Both the position numbers and the translations under genes were made by a program. Of a stretch of DNA of 64,000 bases, positions 17,770-25,873 are shown piece by piece. Origin of the DNA: Ignavibacteria bacterium UBA7675 (GTDB taxonomy: Bacteria; Bacteroidota; Ignavibacteria; Kapaibacteriales; UB7675); contig DLHF01000017.1 of the NCBI GenBank assembly GCA_002483085.1, positions 21,847 to 85,846 of the forward strand, given 5' to 3'. Each line of letters opens with the position of its first letter. Within the stretch, counting starts at the first letter, position 1. The notes below the pieces were generated by a model. That model made no database searches, had not been told where the DNA came from, and saw only the letters and a program-made list of their open reading frames with translations.

Positions 17770-18818
17770 CCTATCAAGTCCCATTGCACAGGTGTTCCTT
17801 TGCGCGCATCGTGTTTAATTGTCTTGCCAAGTACTTGCTCGTAATACTTCGGAGCCAAGCCGAGCCCGGGCCGCACCACACGCAGGTTTTCAGGCGTAAA
17901 TTGCTCTCCTGCTTGCATATCGCGAGCTACATACAGCGAGCGGCGAAACACCAGCGATTTTTTCTCCTTTTCTGTAGGCCCGTAAGTAATTCTGCCCAGA
18001 GCCTGCCACGCTCGTTCTGTTTCCACAACAAGGCTTTGCAACTCTTCTGGTTCGAGCGAAAATGTGGAGTCCACACCGCCGTCGGCACGGCGCAATGTAA
18101 AGTGTTTTTCAATGACGCGAGCGCCCAGTGCCACGCTTGCCACCGATACGCCAATGCCCATGGTGTGGTCGGACAATCCCACATGACAATTAAACAAATC
18201 GCGAAGATGCGGTATAGTCAGAATATTTGTGTTCTCGGCAGTAGCCGGGTACGTGCTCGTGCACTTGAGTAATACCAAGTCCTCGCAGCCAGCACCACGC
18301 GCCGCGCGTACAGCTTCGTCGAGTTCGGCAACAGTGGCCATGCCCGTAGAAATGATAAGCGGCTTTCCCGTTGCAGCGGCCTTGCGGATGAGCGGCAGAT
18401 GGATATTCTCAAAAGAAGCAATTTTGTAGCACGGTACATCGAGCGATTCCAGAAAGTCCACTGCGGTTTCGTCGAAAGGCGTGCTGAAGCACACCATACC
18501 GAGCTGGCGGCTGCGCTCGAAAATCGGCGCGTGCCATTCCCACGGTGTGTATGCTTGCTGGTACAGCTTGTGCAGCGATGCGCCTTTCCACAAGCTATTC
18601 GGATCGTCAATAAAAAACTCGCCGTCCTCCACATCAAGCGTAATAGTGTCGGCTGTGTAGGTCTGTAGTTTCAGAGCATGAGCGCCCGCACGTGCAGCGG
18701 CCTCCACGATCTCTATTGCGCGGTCGAGCGACTGGTTGTGGTTGCCCGACATCTCGGCAATGATAAACGGCTTGTGTCCGTGGCCTATCGTATAGGAACC
18801 AATGATGCTATCCTTCAT
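17766..18818 (-). CDS. pseI: Pseudaminic acid synthase
   Basis: A 350-residue NeuB-family enzyme: a TIM barrel followed by a C-terminal SAF (antifreeze-like) domain. It condenses the 2,4-diacetamido altrose derivative with phosphoenolpyruvate to give pseudaminic acid. PseI-type signatures include FIIAEMSGNHNQ, SLWKGASLHKLYQQAYTPWE and FSTPFDETAVDFLESLDVP, which separate it from the legionaminic-type synthase at 32238-33326. The ATG at 18818 overlaps pseH by 11 bases. Confidence 0.93.
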   Translation of the reverse strand: MKDSIIGSYTIGHGHKPFIIAEMSGNHNQSLDRAIEIVEAAARAGAHALKLQTYTADTITLDVEDGEFFIDDPNSLWKGASLHKLYQQAYTPWEWHAPIFERSRQLGMVCFSTPFDETAVDFLESLDVPCYKIASFENIHLPLIRKAAATGKPLIISTGMATVAELDEAVRAARGAGCEDLVLLKCTSTYPATAENTNILTIPHLRDLFNCHVGLSDHTMGIGVSVASVALGARVIEKHFTLRRADGGVDSTFSLEPEELQSLVVETERAWQALGRITYGPTEKEKKSLVFRRSLYVARDMQAGEQFTPENLRVVRPGLGLAPKYYEQVLGKTIKHDARKGTPVQWDLIG

Positions 18819-19305
18819 GCTGTTTGCCCGGATAAATAAAAACAATGCTCTGTTCTCCTTCTACGATTGCTTCTGCAAGCACATGAAAGCCAGCAGCAGC
18901 AAACGCTTTCAGCGAAGGAATATTTTCTACTTTTACAGCGCCGTGTACCGGATATGCTTCCGATGCGTCCTGCTGGAACATTTCCGTGCCATACCTGAGA
19001 AGATGCGTCCCGAGGCCACACCCGCGCCATGCTTCGTCGATGGAAAATCCTATATGAGCAACCCCATCGCGTATATCAAAGCGAATCTGTCCGGCAGGCT
19101 CTCCGCCGTGCTCAAGTATATACAAGAAGCTGTCGTGCGAAGAAACTTTCCGCTCAAACCACGCCTTGTGCGATTCCAATGGAATTGGCTCGGACGTGTA
19201 CGAATTTTGCCGCACCGCAGAGTCGTTTGCCCAGCGAAAATAGGTAAGCATATCTTCCGCCTGCGCTCTGCGCATGGTAAGAAGTTCGTGCCGTAGTTCG
19301 CGCAT
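18808..19305 (-). CDS. pseH: UDP-amino-sugar N-acetyltransferase PseH
   Basis: A 165-residue GNAT enzyme with NDSAVRQNSYTSEPIPLESH near the N-terminus and the acetyl-CoA loop RGCGLG. In the pathway it acetylates the 4-amino group of UDP-4-amino-4,6-dideoxy-AltNAc made by PseC. The position between pseG and pseI fits exactly. A copy of the dispersed repeat lies between it and pseG. Confidence 0.85.
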   Translation of the reverse strand: MRELRHELLTMRRAQAEDMLTYFRWANDSAVRQNSYTSEPIPLESHKAWFERKVSSHDSFLYILEHGGEPAGQIRFDIRDGVAHIGFSIDEAWRGCGLGTHLLRYGTEMFQQDASEAYPVHGAVKVENIPSLKAFAAAGFHVLAEAIVEGEQSIVFIYPGKQHEG

Positions 19306-19361
19306 ACTGCTCCTTATAATTCAATAGAACCTGTATTGAACAGGAATACTACAGTTCGATG

Positions 19362-19518
19362 GGCACGGGCGTCTTCGCGCCAGCGCTTTGTCGCTGTCAC
19401 CGGTCGCTCCAACCGTCCATCGCTCTTGCGATAGCTATTCGCGGTTAGGGCCGAACAGCCACGCGGCTGTTGTGCAGCGCGGTGCAGAGGCCAAACGCCG
19501 GAGCGAAGACCGAAGCGC
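19362..19518 (+). repeat. Dispersed intergenic repeat, full copy inside pse operon
   Basis: A complete forward copy: GGCACGGGCGTCTTCGCGCC at the left, TCGCTGTCACCGGTCGC inside, and TGCAGCGCGGTGCAGAG with a GCGAAGACCGAAGCGC end at the right. It sits between pseG and pseH, whose products act in the same pathway, and ends 28 bases from the pseG stop. Confidence 0.85.
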
Positions 19519-19546
19519 ACCGCCCAATACTCATCCAATTGCCGCG

Positions 19547-20632
19547 CTACACTTCGATGGAAATTAATACACGGGCGATGCGTCGTGCACCCTCGCCGTC
19601 CACTAATGCCATGCCCGCGCGCGACATTTCCTGCAAAGCTACAGAGTCGCCAAGGAGCTGTTCTATAGCTTTGTGTATATCATCTTCCGACACATATGCA
19701 GCTTCGCCCAATGTATGCACCAGCCCGGTGCGATGCGCTGTTTGGGCCACCTCGCGTTGGTTGTCGGCTACAATCAGCACGATAGCAGGCAAGCCCACGC
19801 AACAACGCTCCCATGTCGTCGTGCCACCTGCACCAACTGCAAGATCGGCCTGTGCCATCAGCTTTGCCATCACTGTTACATTGCAGTGAAAATGTGCTCC
19901 GGGAAGCTCACTGCACAGCGAGCGAATTTCCTCGCGATGTGGGTTGGCCGTGCCCACAACAACATCTATTTCCATGTCGTTGCGGTCGAGCTTTTGCAGT
20001 GCGCTAATCACACGTGCTGTTACATTGGCTGTATCGGCACCGCCGAGAAATACGAGAATACGCTGCGCCGGATGGTTCCGCTCCACAGCAGAACGCGCTT
20101 CGCGGAATTCGGGCCGAAGCAGTGCGTACTCTGGGCCGTGAAACTGGCGGCAGGCCACAGGAACAAGAGCAGCGTATCGCATTTCAGCCTGCTCGTACAA
20201 ATTCTGATCGAGCAGTATGTCGCAATCGTGTTCGCGATCTGCCAGATCGTCGACAACCATAATCTGGTCGGCGACTGCACGCATTTGCACTTCCCAGCGT
20301 TTATCTATTGCATAATGATCTACAACAAGCCAGTCCACCGCGCCAATACGACGAACAATCTCGGCTGTCTGCGCTACATCGTCCTGCCAGGACGCCTGCA
20401 GCCAACGAGCATGCGCGGGGTAATCGCCATACGTTTCGGTTTCGGATAGAGGAAGCACATGCACATCAAATCCCTGTGCGGCGATCAAGCTATTGACATT
20501 TCCCTCGAAATTACGGCAAATAAAATGCACCTGTGCACCGGCAGCGCGAAGTTCGGCGGCCAGCGTCAGGCACCGCATTACATGCCCCGTACCAATATCG
20601 AGAGAAGCATCTGCGCGCACGACGACCTTCAT
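19547..20632 (-). CDS. pseG: UDP-2,4-diacetamido-2,4,6-trideoxy-beta-L-altropyranose hydrolase
   Basis: A 361-residue GT-B-fold hydrolase that removes UDP before the PseI condensation. It starts with VVVRADASLDIGTGHVMRCL, the PseG hallmark with the catalytic His of GTGHVMRC, and ends with a C-terminal nucleotide-binding half containing VGAGGTTTWERCCVGLP. The start shares one base with the pseC stop (TGATG), so translation is coupled. Confidence 0.93.
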   Translation of the reverse strand: MKVVVRADASLDIGTGHVMRCLTLAAELRAAGAQVHFICRNFEGNVNSLIAAQGFDVHVLPLSETETYGDYPAHARWLQASWQDDVAQTAEIVRRIGAVDWLVVDHYAIDKRWEVQMRAVADQIMVVDDLADREHDCDILLDQNLYEQAEMRYAALVPVACRQFHGPEYALLRPEFREARSAVERNHPAQRILVFLGGADTANVTARVISALQKLDRNDMEIDVVVGTANPHREEIRSLCSELPGAHFHCNVTVMAKLMAQADLAVGAGGTTTWERCCVGLPAIVLIVADNQREVAQTAHRTGLVHTLGEAAYVSEDDIHKAIEQLLGDSVALQEMSRAGMALVDGEGARRIARVLISIEV

Positions 20633-21798
20633 CAGGCGTAGCTCCCCGCTTGTACAAACTCCATAACTTGCGCTATCACATAGTCCTGCTCTTCATCTGT
20701 AAGAGTAGGATACATCGGCAGGCTGAGGCAGTGCTCGTAGTATTGTTCAGCTATCGGGAAATCGCCTTTGTTCCACCCGAGTTGCCGATAGTACGGCAAC
20801 GTATGCACAGGAATATAATGCACCTGAGCAAAGATATTGCGCTCGCGCAAGTGGTTGTACAATCCGGCTCGGTCTTCTACCTGCACGATATACAGATGAT
20901 AGCCGTGCTGGATTCCTTCGGCAGCCGGAACAATACGCACTGCCGTACCACGGAATGCCTCTTCATAACGCGCAGCTATGGCACGGCGGCGTTGCAGACC
21001 TTCTTCTGCCCGTTCCAGTTGCGACACCCCGAGCGCGGCGAGAATATCGGGCATGCGATAATTATAGCCGAGGTCCTGCATCTCGTAGAACCAGCCACCG
21101 TGATTCTCCTGCATCAGCGCCGGGTCTTTCGTAATTCCATGTGTGCGCAGCGTGAGAAGTTTCTCATACAAATCTTTCCTGTTTGTCGTTATCATACCGC
21201 CTTCGCCTGTAGCGATGTGCTTTACAGGATGGAAAGAAAATATTTCCACATCGGCGAACACTCCATTGCCACATTGTTGCAGCGTGCCTGTGGAGTCGGT
21301 AAAGGCAGCACCGGGAGCATGGCAGGCGTCGAGAATCACCCAAAGTCCGTACTCATCGGCAAGAGCGCGAAAGGCTTCGCGGTCGACCGGATAGCCTGCG
21401 AGATCGACAGGAATCATACCACTGTAAGTACCACGCGGCGAGCTTTCTAGCAGCCTGCGAACGCTGTTGATGTCTATCAGGTAGGTAGCAGGGTCGATAT
21501 CGGCAAATACTACATCTCCGCCACAGTACAGCACACTGTTTGCACTAGCACAAAATGTAATAGGCGTAGTAATTACTTTTTGCCCGGGGACCACACCAAG
21601 TGCTTGGGCTGATATGTGCAGCGCCGCAGTTGCATTGCACACTGCTACAGCATACCGGGAACCAACATACTCCGCAAACTTCTGCTCAAACTCTGCAATC
21701 TTTGGTCCCTGTGTGAGATAGTCCGAATGAAGGGTTTGCACTACAGCGTCGATATCCGGCTGCGTGATACTCTGCCTGCCGTAGGGTATGGCTTTCAT
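20632..21798 (-). CDS. pseC: UDP-4-amino-4,6-dideoxy-N-acetyl-beta-L-altrosamine transaminase
   Basis: A 388-residue DegT-family PLP enzyme with Schiff-base Lys193 in FHPVKHIATGEGG and the cofactor Asp in ILDACHAPGA. It aminates the 4-keto product of PseB. It overlaps pseB by 4 bases (ATGA) and pseG by one base. Length and order match the Helicobacter and Campylobacter pathway. Confidence 0.93.
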   Translation of the reverse strand: MKAIPYGRQSITQPDIDAVVQTLHSDYLTQGPKIAEFEQKFAEYVGSRYAVAVCNATAALHISAQALGVVPGQKVITTPITFCASANSVLYCGGDVVFADIDPATYLIDINSVRRLLESSPRGTYSGMIPVDLAGYPVDREAFRALADEYGLWVILDACHAPGAAFTDSTGTLQQCGNGVFADVEIFSFHPVKHIATGEGGMITTNRKDLYEKLLTLRTHGITKDPALMQENHGGWFYEMQDLGYNYRMPDILAALGVSQLERAEEGLQRRRAIAARYEEAFRGTAVRIVPAAEGIQHGYHLYIVQVEDRAGLYNHLRERNIFAQVHYIPVHTLPYYRQLGWNKGDFPIAEQYYEHCLSLPMYPTLTDEEQDYVIAQVMEFVQAGSYA

Positions 21799-22814
21799 GC
21801 CTGCACCTCGAAAGTAGGATCGACATGCAGCTTAATTTGCTCGCGGATTTCCTCCACTGTAAGCCACTGTGTGTTTTCGCCAGAGTTGTACCGGAAACCG
21901 TAGTCCAGCATACGACCGTTCATTTCCGTAAGCATTTTCTGTACGGTCCAGTTGGGAGGAGTAGAAGGCACAATCACAAAGTATTTATCGAACTCTATAG
22001 AATTCAGAGCATCGGTTTCAGTAATCATTTCTTCGTGCAATTTTTCGCCGGGACGAATACCGATAATTTCATGCCGTGCTCCTGGCGCGATAGCTTCCGC
22101 CACATCAGTAATCCTGTAGGAGGGAATTTTCGGCACAAATATCTCGCCGCCCCACATATTTTCTAATGCGAACAGCACGAGTTCTACGCCCTCTTCCAGC
22201 GTAATATTAAACCTCGTCATGCGGGGGTCGGTAATGGGCAAAACACCGTCGTAGCGTTTTTTCATAAAAAACGGCACCACCGATCCACGGCTACCAATCA
22301 CATTTCCATAGCGCACCACCGAAAAATCAACATTGCGCCATCCGCGTATATTGTTGGCAGCTACGAACAGTTTGTCGGAACAGAGCTTCGTGGCTCCGTA
22401 GAGGTTAATTGGTGCAGCAGCCTTATCGGTAGAAAGCGCCACTACTTTTTTCACTCCGCTGTCTAAGCACGCGTTGATGATATTTTCAGCACCAATAATA
22501 TTTGTTTTGATACACTCCATCGGGTTATACTCCGCAGCAGGCACCTGCTTTAGCGCAGCGGCGTGGATCACAATATCAACCCCCTCCAAAGCGCGCCGGA
22601 ACCTGTCGGCATCGCGGATATCCCCGATAAAGAACCGAATGGACGGGTACTTATCTTCCGGATACAATTGCGCCATTTCGAACTGCTTGAGTTCATCGCG
22701 CGAGAATATCACAATGCGGCTGACCTCGGGATACAGTTTGTACACTGTTTCTACAAACTTTTTCCCGAAAGAACCGGTCCCGCCGGTTATCAGTATGGAT
22801 TTACCATTGAGCAT
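21795..22814 (-). CDS. pseB: UDP-N-acetylglucosamine 4,6-dehydratase (inverting)
   Basis: A 339-residue extended SDR enzyme that makes UDP-2-acetamido-2,6-dideoxy-beta-L-arabino-hexos-4-ulose. The NAD-binding loop is ITGGTGSFGKKF. IHAAALKQVPAAEYNPMECI and LSTDKAAAPINLYGATK are typical of PseB/FlaA1, with the catalytic Lys in NLYGATK. It starts 36 bases after the flippase gene on the same strand, so the pse genes are probably transcribed with it. Confidence 0.94.
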   Translation of the reverse strand: MLNGKSILITGGTGSFGKKFVETVYKLYPEVSRIVIFSRDELKQFEMAQLYPEDKYPSIRFFIGDIRDADRFRRALEGVDIVIHAAALKQVPAAEYNPMECIKTNIIGAENIINACLDSGVKKVVALSTDKAAAPINLYGATKLCSDKLFVAANNIRGWRNVDFSVVRYGNVIGSRGSVVPFFMKKRYDGVLPITDPRMTRFNITLEEGVELVLFALENMWGGEIFVPKIPSYRITDVAEAIAPGARHEIIGIRPGEKLHEEMITETDALNSIEFDKYFVIVPSTPPNWTVQKMLTEMNGRMLDYGFRYNSGENTQWLTVEEIREQIKLHVDPTFEVQA

Positions 22815-22850
22815 AGGCCGTACACCTGTTGAAGCTGAGTAAAAAGCATA

Positions 22851-24647
22851 TCACAATTGTTGCAGTTGCACCATGTGCATAAATCGCGAACCCGAAGAAG
22901 CTACAAGTTCGTCGTAGGTTCCTTCTTCGCTCACGCGCCCGCTGTCGAGCACATAAATACGGTCGGCATTCCGAATTGTCGAGAGCCTGTGGGCAATAAT
23001 GACAACTGTCATCGTGCCCCTGAGCTCGTCGATGCTGCGCTGTATAAATTTCTCGGAGTCGCTGTCTAACGCGCTCGTCGCTTCGTCGAGAATAAGCAAG
23101 CGAGGCTGCTTAAACAACTCGCGCGCAATGGCCAAGCGCTGGCGCTGCCCACCAGAAAGCATCACTCCCCTGTCGCCAATCAACGCATTATAGCCGTCGG
23201 GCATGGCGCGAATAAAATCGTCGCAATACGCACGGCGTGCGGCGTCCTGTACTTTGTCTATACACAATTTCTCGGAGGCGTCGCAGTTCCACAGGCTTAC
23301 GTTGTTGGCTACGCTGTCGTCGAACAGCACGCATTCCTGTGTTACATAGCCAATCTGCCTGCGATACCCGCGCACATCTACCGCGTGCAGCGGTCTGCCG
23401 TCGAGCGTTATTTCGCCCTGCTGTGGTTTGAGCAATCCTGTAAGCAGGTCCACTAATGTCGATTTTCCAGAGCCCGATTCCCCGACAAATGCCACCGTTG
23501 TATTCGCCGGAATGTCGATGCTGATATTCTGTATTACCGGTTTATCGCCATAGGCAAATGTTACATTGTGTAGCTTGATTCCCTGCTGAAAACCGGGAAC
23601 TTCGTCGGCGCTTGCAGCCTCTTCATTGTTCTTCATATCCTGCACCGCCGATACAACAGTGTCTATACCACCCATCATAGAACACACGTTCTGCCACTGT
23701 TTCTGGAAGTACGTAATGGCCATGAGCATGCGGTAAAACAGCATAATAGCTACGATGATCGGGGCAATACTCGCACCTACCACTACTACTTGGTAATACA
23801 ACACAGCGATGAGAAAGAACAAAATAATGGGCTCAGAGAAGGCGTGTACAACCGATGCCGCACTTCCTACCTTGAAGTCCAGATCGGCTACTCTGTTTAC
23901 GCTCGGCATCAGCTTGCCGTACAGCCGGGGAAATCCAGCCGTCGATTTTAGATATTTAAACGCCTGCACACTTTGTATGAGCAATCCCTGAAGCGTTGCG
24001 TTTTCTCGCGATGTTTGCTGCGAATACTGCGACGCAAGCCGTGAAAAGTATTTTAGTAGCCAAAGCACCGAGCCGCCAGCAAATATCGCGAATACCGTGA
24101 ACTGCCAGTTCAAAAACAGCGACATGATAAGCAGCGCAACCAGCGTGAACAGATACGATAGTACCATTGCGTAGCGGTTGAAAAACTCCACTGCCCGGTT
24201 TACTTCTACTGTCACAAGATTGGTAAAGAATCCTGTGTTCCTCTTGGTGTAGTATCGGTAGTCCAGTTCTGCCGTAAGCTCAATAATATTCCGCCGCATA
24301 TCGCGCGCCAGCCGCGATGATAGCCGCGCTTGGTACATCGCTTGGGCAAATGTCACGATCCCCTTTAGTATGAATACTGCCGTAATCATAAAGAGAGTTG
24401 TCTTGGGCGACATCGACAGTCCTAACCACGCGAACATCTTGTGGATAGCCTTCGACATCACATCGGAGCTCTCCGCAGAAATATTCGTCTGCGTAAAGAA
24501 TGGTAAAAACAGCGTGATGCCCAAGCCCTCCATTACGCCTGCCAAAAGCGTGATCGCAATAAAAACGAACAGCCTGTGGCCCGTGTATGGTTTAAATACA
24601 TGGTAGTAATTGACAATTGTAGACGCTATGGGAATACGTATCTTCAT
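22851..24647 (-). CDS. ABC exporter/flippase, MsbA/PglK type
   Basis: The 598-residue half-transporter has an N-terminal domain with about six membrane segments (residues 20-330), then an ATPase with Walker A GESGSGKST near 390, signature LSGGQRQRLAIAREL near 495, Walker B RLLILDEATSALD and IIAHRLSTI. Between pse genes and a GT42-like gene, the likely cargo is a lipid-linked oligosaccharide carrying the nonulosonates, as for PglK. I saw no wzx or wzy in the window. The gene overlaps the upstream one by 4 bases. Confidence 0.8.
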   Translation of the reverse strand: MKIRIPIASTIVNYYHVFKPYTGHRLFVFIAITLLAGVMEGLGITLFLPFFTQTNISAESSDVMSKAIHKMFAWLGLSMSPKTTLFMITAVFILKGIVTFAQAMYQARLSSRLARDMRRNIIELTAELDYRYYTKRNTGFFTNLVTVEVNRAVEFFNRYAMVLSYLFTLVALLIMSLFLNWQFTVFAIFAGGSVLWLLKYFSRLASQYSQQTSRENATLQGLLIQSVQAFKYLKSTAGFPRLYGKLMPSVNRVADLDFKVGSAASVVHAFSEPIILFFLIAVLYYQVVVVGASIAPIIVAIMLFYRMLMAITYFQKQWQNVCSMMGGIDTVVSAVQDMKNNEEAASADEVPGFQQGIKLHNVTFAYGDKPVIQNISIDIPANTTVAFVGESGSGKSTLVDLLTGLLKPQQGEITLDGRPLHAVDVRGYRRQIGYVTQECVLFDDSVANNVSLWNCDASEKLCIDKVQDAARRAYCDDFIRAMPDGYNALIGDRGVMLSGGQRQRLAIARELFKQPRLLILDEATSALDSDSEKFIQRSIDELRGTMTVVIIAHRLSTIRNADRIYVLDSGRVSEEGTYDELVASSGSRFMHMVQLQQL

Positions 24648-25606
24648 TGCACTTTTCCAGCTACCCGGCTTGCGAATTCCCGGTATGATATTTTGTCGTA
24701 CACCGGGCTCTCAAATCCATCCGGCACAACATTAACAATACGGACATTATGCGCTTCGGCAAAACGCTTCACAATGCTATGGCGCTCATACATGCCAGCC
24801 GATGGCTCCCGGACGATAATCCAATACTGCTCATTGTGCTGCCTGTTTACGCCCCGTACATGCAAGCTGGGATGCTTGCGCTCGTACTCCCGCATCTGGC
24901 TCTCTATCTCGCTTTGCGTTAGGTTTGCAGGCACTCGGGGGACATCGTAAAAATGGTACTCGTTCACAGGGCTGTACGTGTAGCCACAGCCAAACAGATA
25001 CAACTCCTTAAATCCCATGTACACCGATGCTGCAATCATTGTAAAAATAGCACCTTCGGCAAAGGTAATTCTCTTTGTAAGATCGCCCTGAAGTTTCTCT
25101 GCTTCGAGCAGCGGCTTTTTGGGCAAAACATAGTGCAGGTGTTTTCCGCGCAGCAGCCCGCGCTCTGTAAAGTAGCTGTTCAGCGACGCATCAAAAAAGA
25201 ACAATGGGTCGCTCTTGGCAAAAGCCCTGTCGATGTCCGTGTACAGTTTGCCAATGTCTTCGAGATATTGCTGCCCGTATAATCGCCCGTAGAACGGCTC
25301 TACTACTGTGTAGAAGTCGATGTTCAGTTTGTGGAAATCCGGATGCTGGAATATCTCGTTGCAGCTAAATATGTACTCATTGGCAAGCGCAGAAATATCG
25401 ACGTCGAACAGCGACGACCCAGTGCCGAGAATCACGCAGCGCTTTCCAGCGTGTAGGTTGTGCAGAGCAGCATTGGCAGAGAGCAGCGAACCAAGCCGCA
25501 CATCCTGCACGGCGTGAAACACTGGCCGAGCCGCTTTTTTCAGCGACCTGAATCTGTTGATTGTTCCGGTAATGCGGTCTGCTACCCACCTGCGCTGTTG
25601 TGCCAT
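24644..25606 (-). CDS. GT42/DUF115-like Rossmann protein, putative nonulosonate transferase
   Basis: The 320-residue protein has RCVILGTGSSLFDVDISAL near residue 55, a CNEI block after it, and GAIFTMIAASVYMGFKELYL in the middle. The same order (G-N/T-G-x-S-L, then N, then G-x-x-x-x-x-A-x-x-x-G-x-K-E-x-Y-L-x-G) is seen in GT42 sialyltransferases such as CstII and in the DUF115 domain of Maf flagellin glycosyltransferases. With CMP-pseudaminate and CMP-legionaminate made next door, a transferase role is attractive. Catalytic residues cannot be assigned by eye. It overlaps the flippase gene by ATGA. Confidence 0.55.
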   Translation of the reverse strand: MAQQRRWVADRITGTINRFRSLKKAARPVFHAVQDVRLGSLLSANAALHNLHAGKRCVILGTGSSLFDVDISALANEYIFSCNEIFQHPDFHKLNIDFYTVVEPFYGRLYGQQYLEDIGKLYTDIDRAFAKSDPLFFFDASLNSYFTERGLLRGKHLHYVLPKKPLLEAEKLQGDLTKRITFAEGAIFTMIAASVYMGFKELYLFGCGYTYSPVNEYHFYDVPRVPANLTQSEIESQMREYERKHPSLHVRGVNRQHNEQYWIIVREPSAGMYERHSIVKRFAEAHNVRIVNVVPDGFESPVYDKISYREFASRVAGKVQ

Positions 25607-25634
25607 GCTCCTTCTCTACAAAAAATGTTCCTGT

Positions 25635-25807
25635 TCGCTTCGGTCTCTGCTCTTGTGTACCGTCTCCGCACCGCGCAGCACACCCGCTGCGTGGCTGCTC
25701 GGCCACCATCGCGCGCGATAAATGCAACAACGATGGACGCCGGTGACAGCGACGTAGTCCGTGCATCATTCTCATGATTACCGGGCGCCGCGAAGACGCC
25801 CGTGCCA
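25635..25807 (-). repeat. Dispersed intergenic repeat, full copy
   Basis: A reverse copy whose left end keeps a perfect 6-bp hairpin (CGGGCG and CGCCCG, read on the minus strand). It lies in the 267-base gap between the fusion gene and the GT42-like gene. The central part differs from other copies. Confidence 0.8.
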
Positions 25808-25873
25808 CTATCACCTATGTGCTTCTACAAGCAGTTTTTCCGTATAGCTACGACCATCGCCGCCCAACGATCC

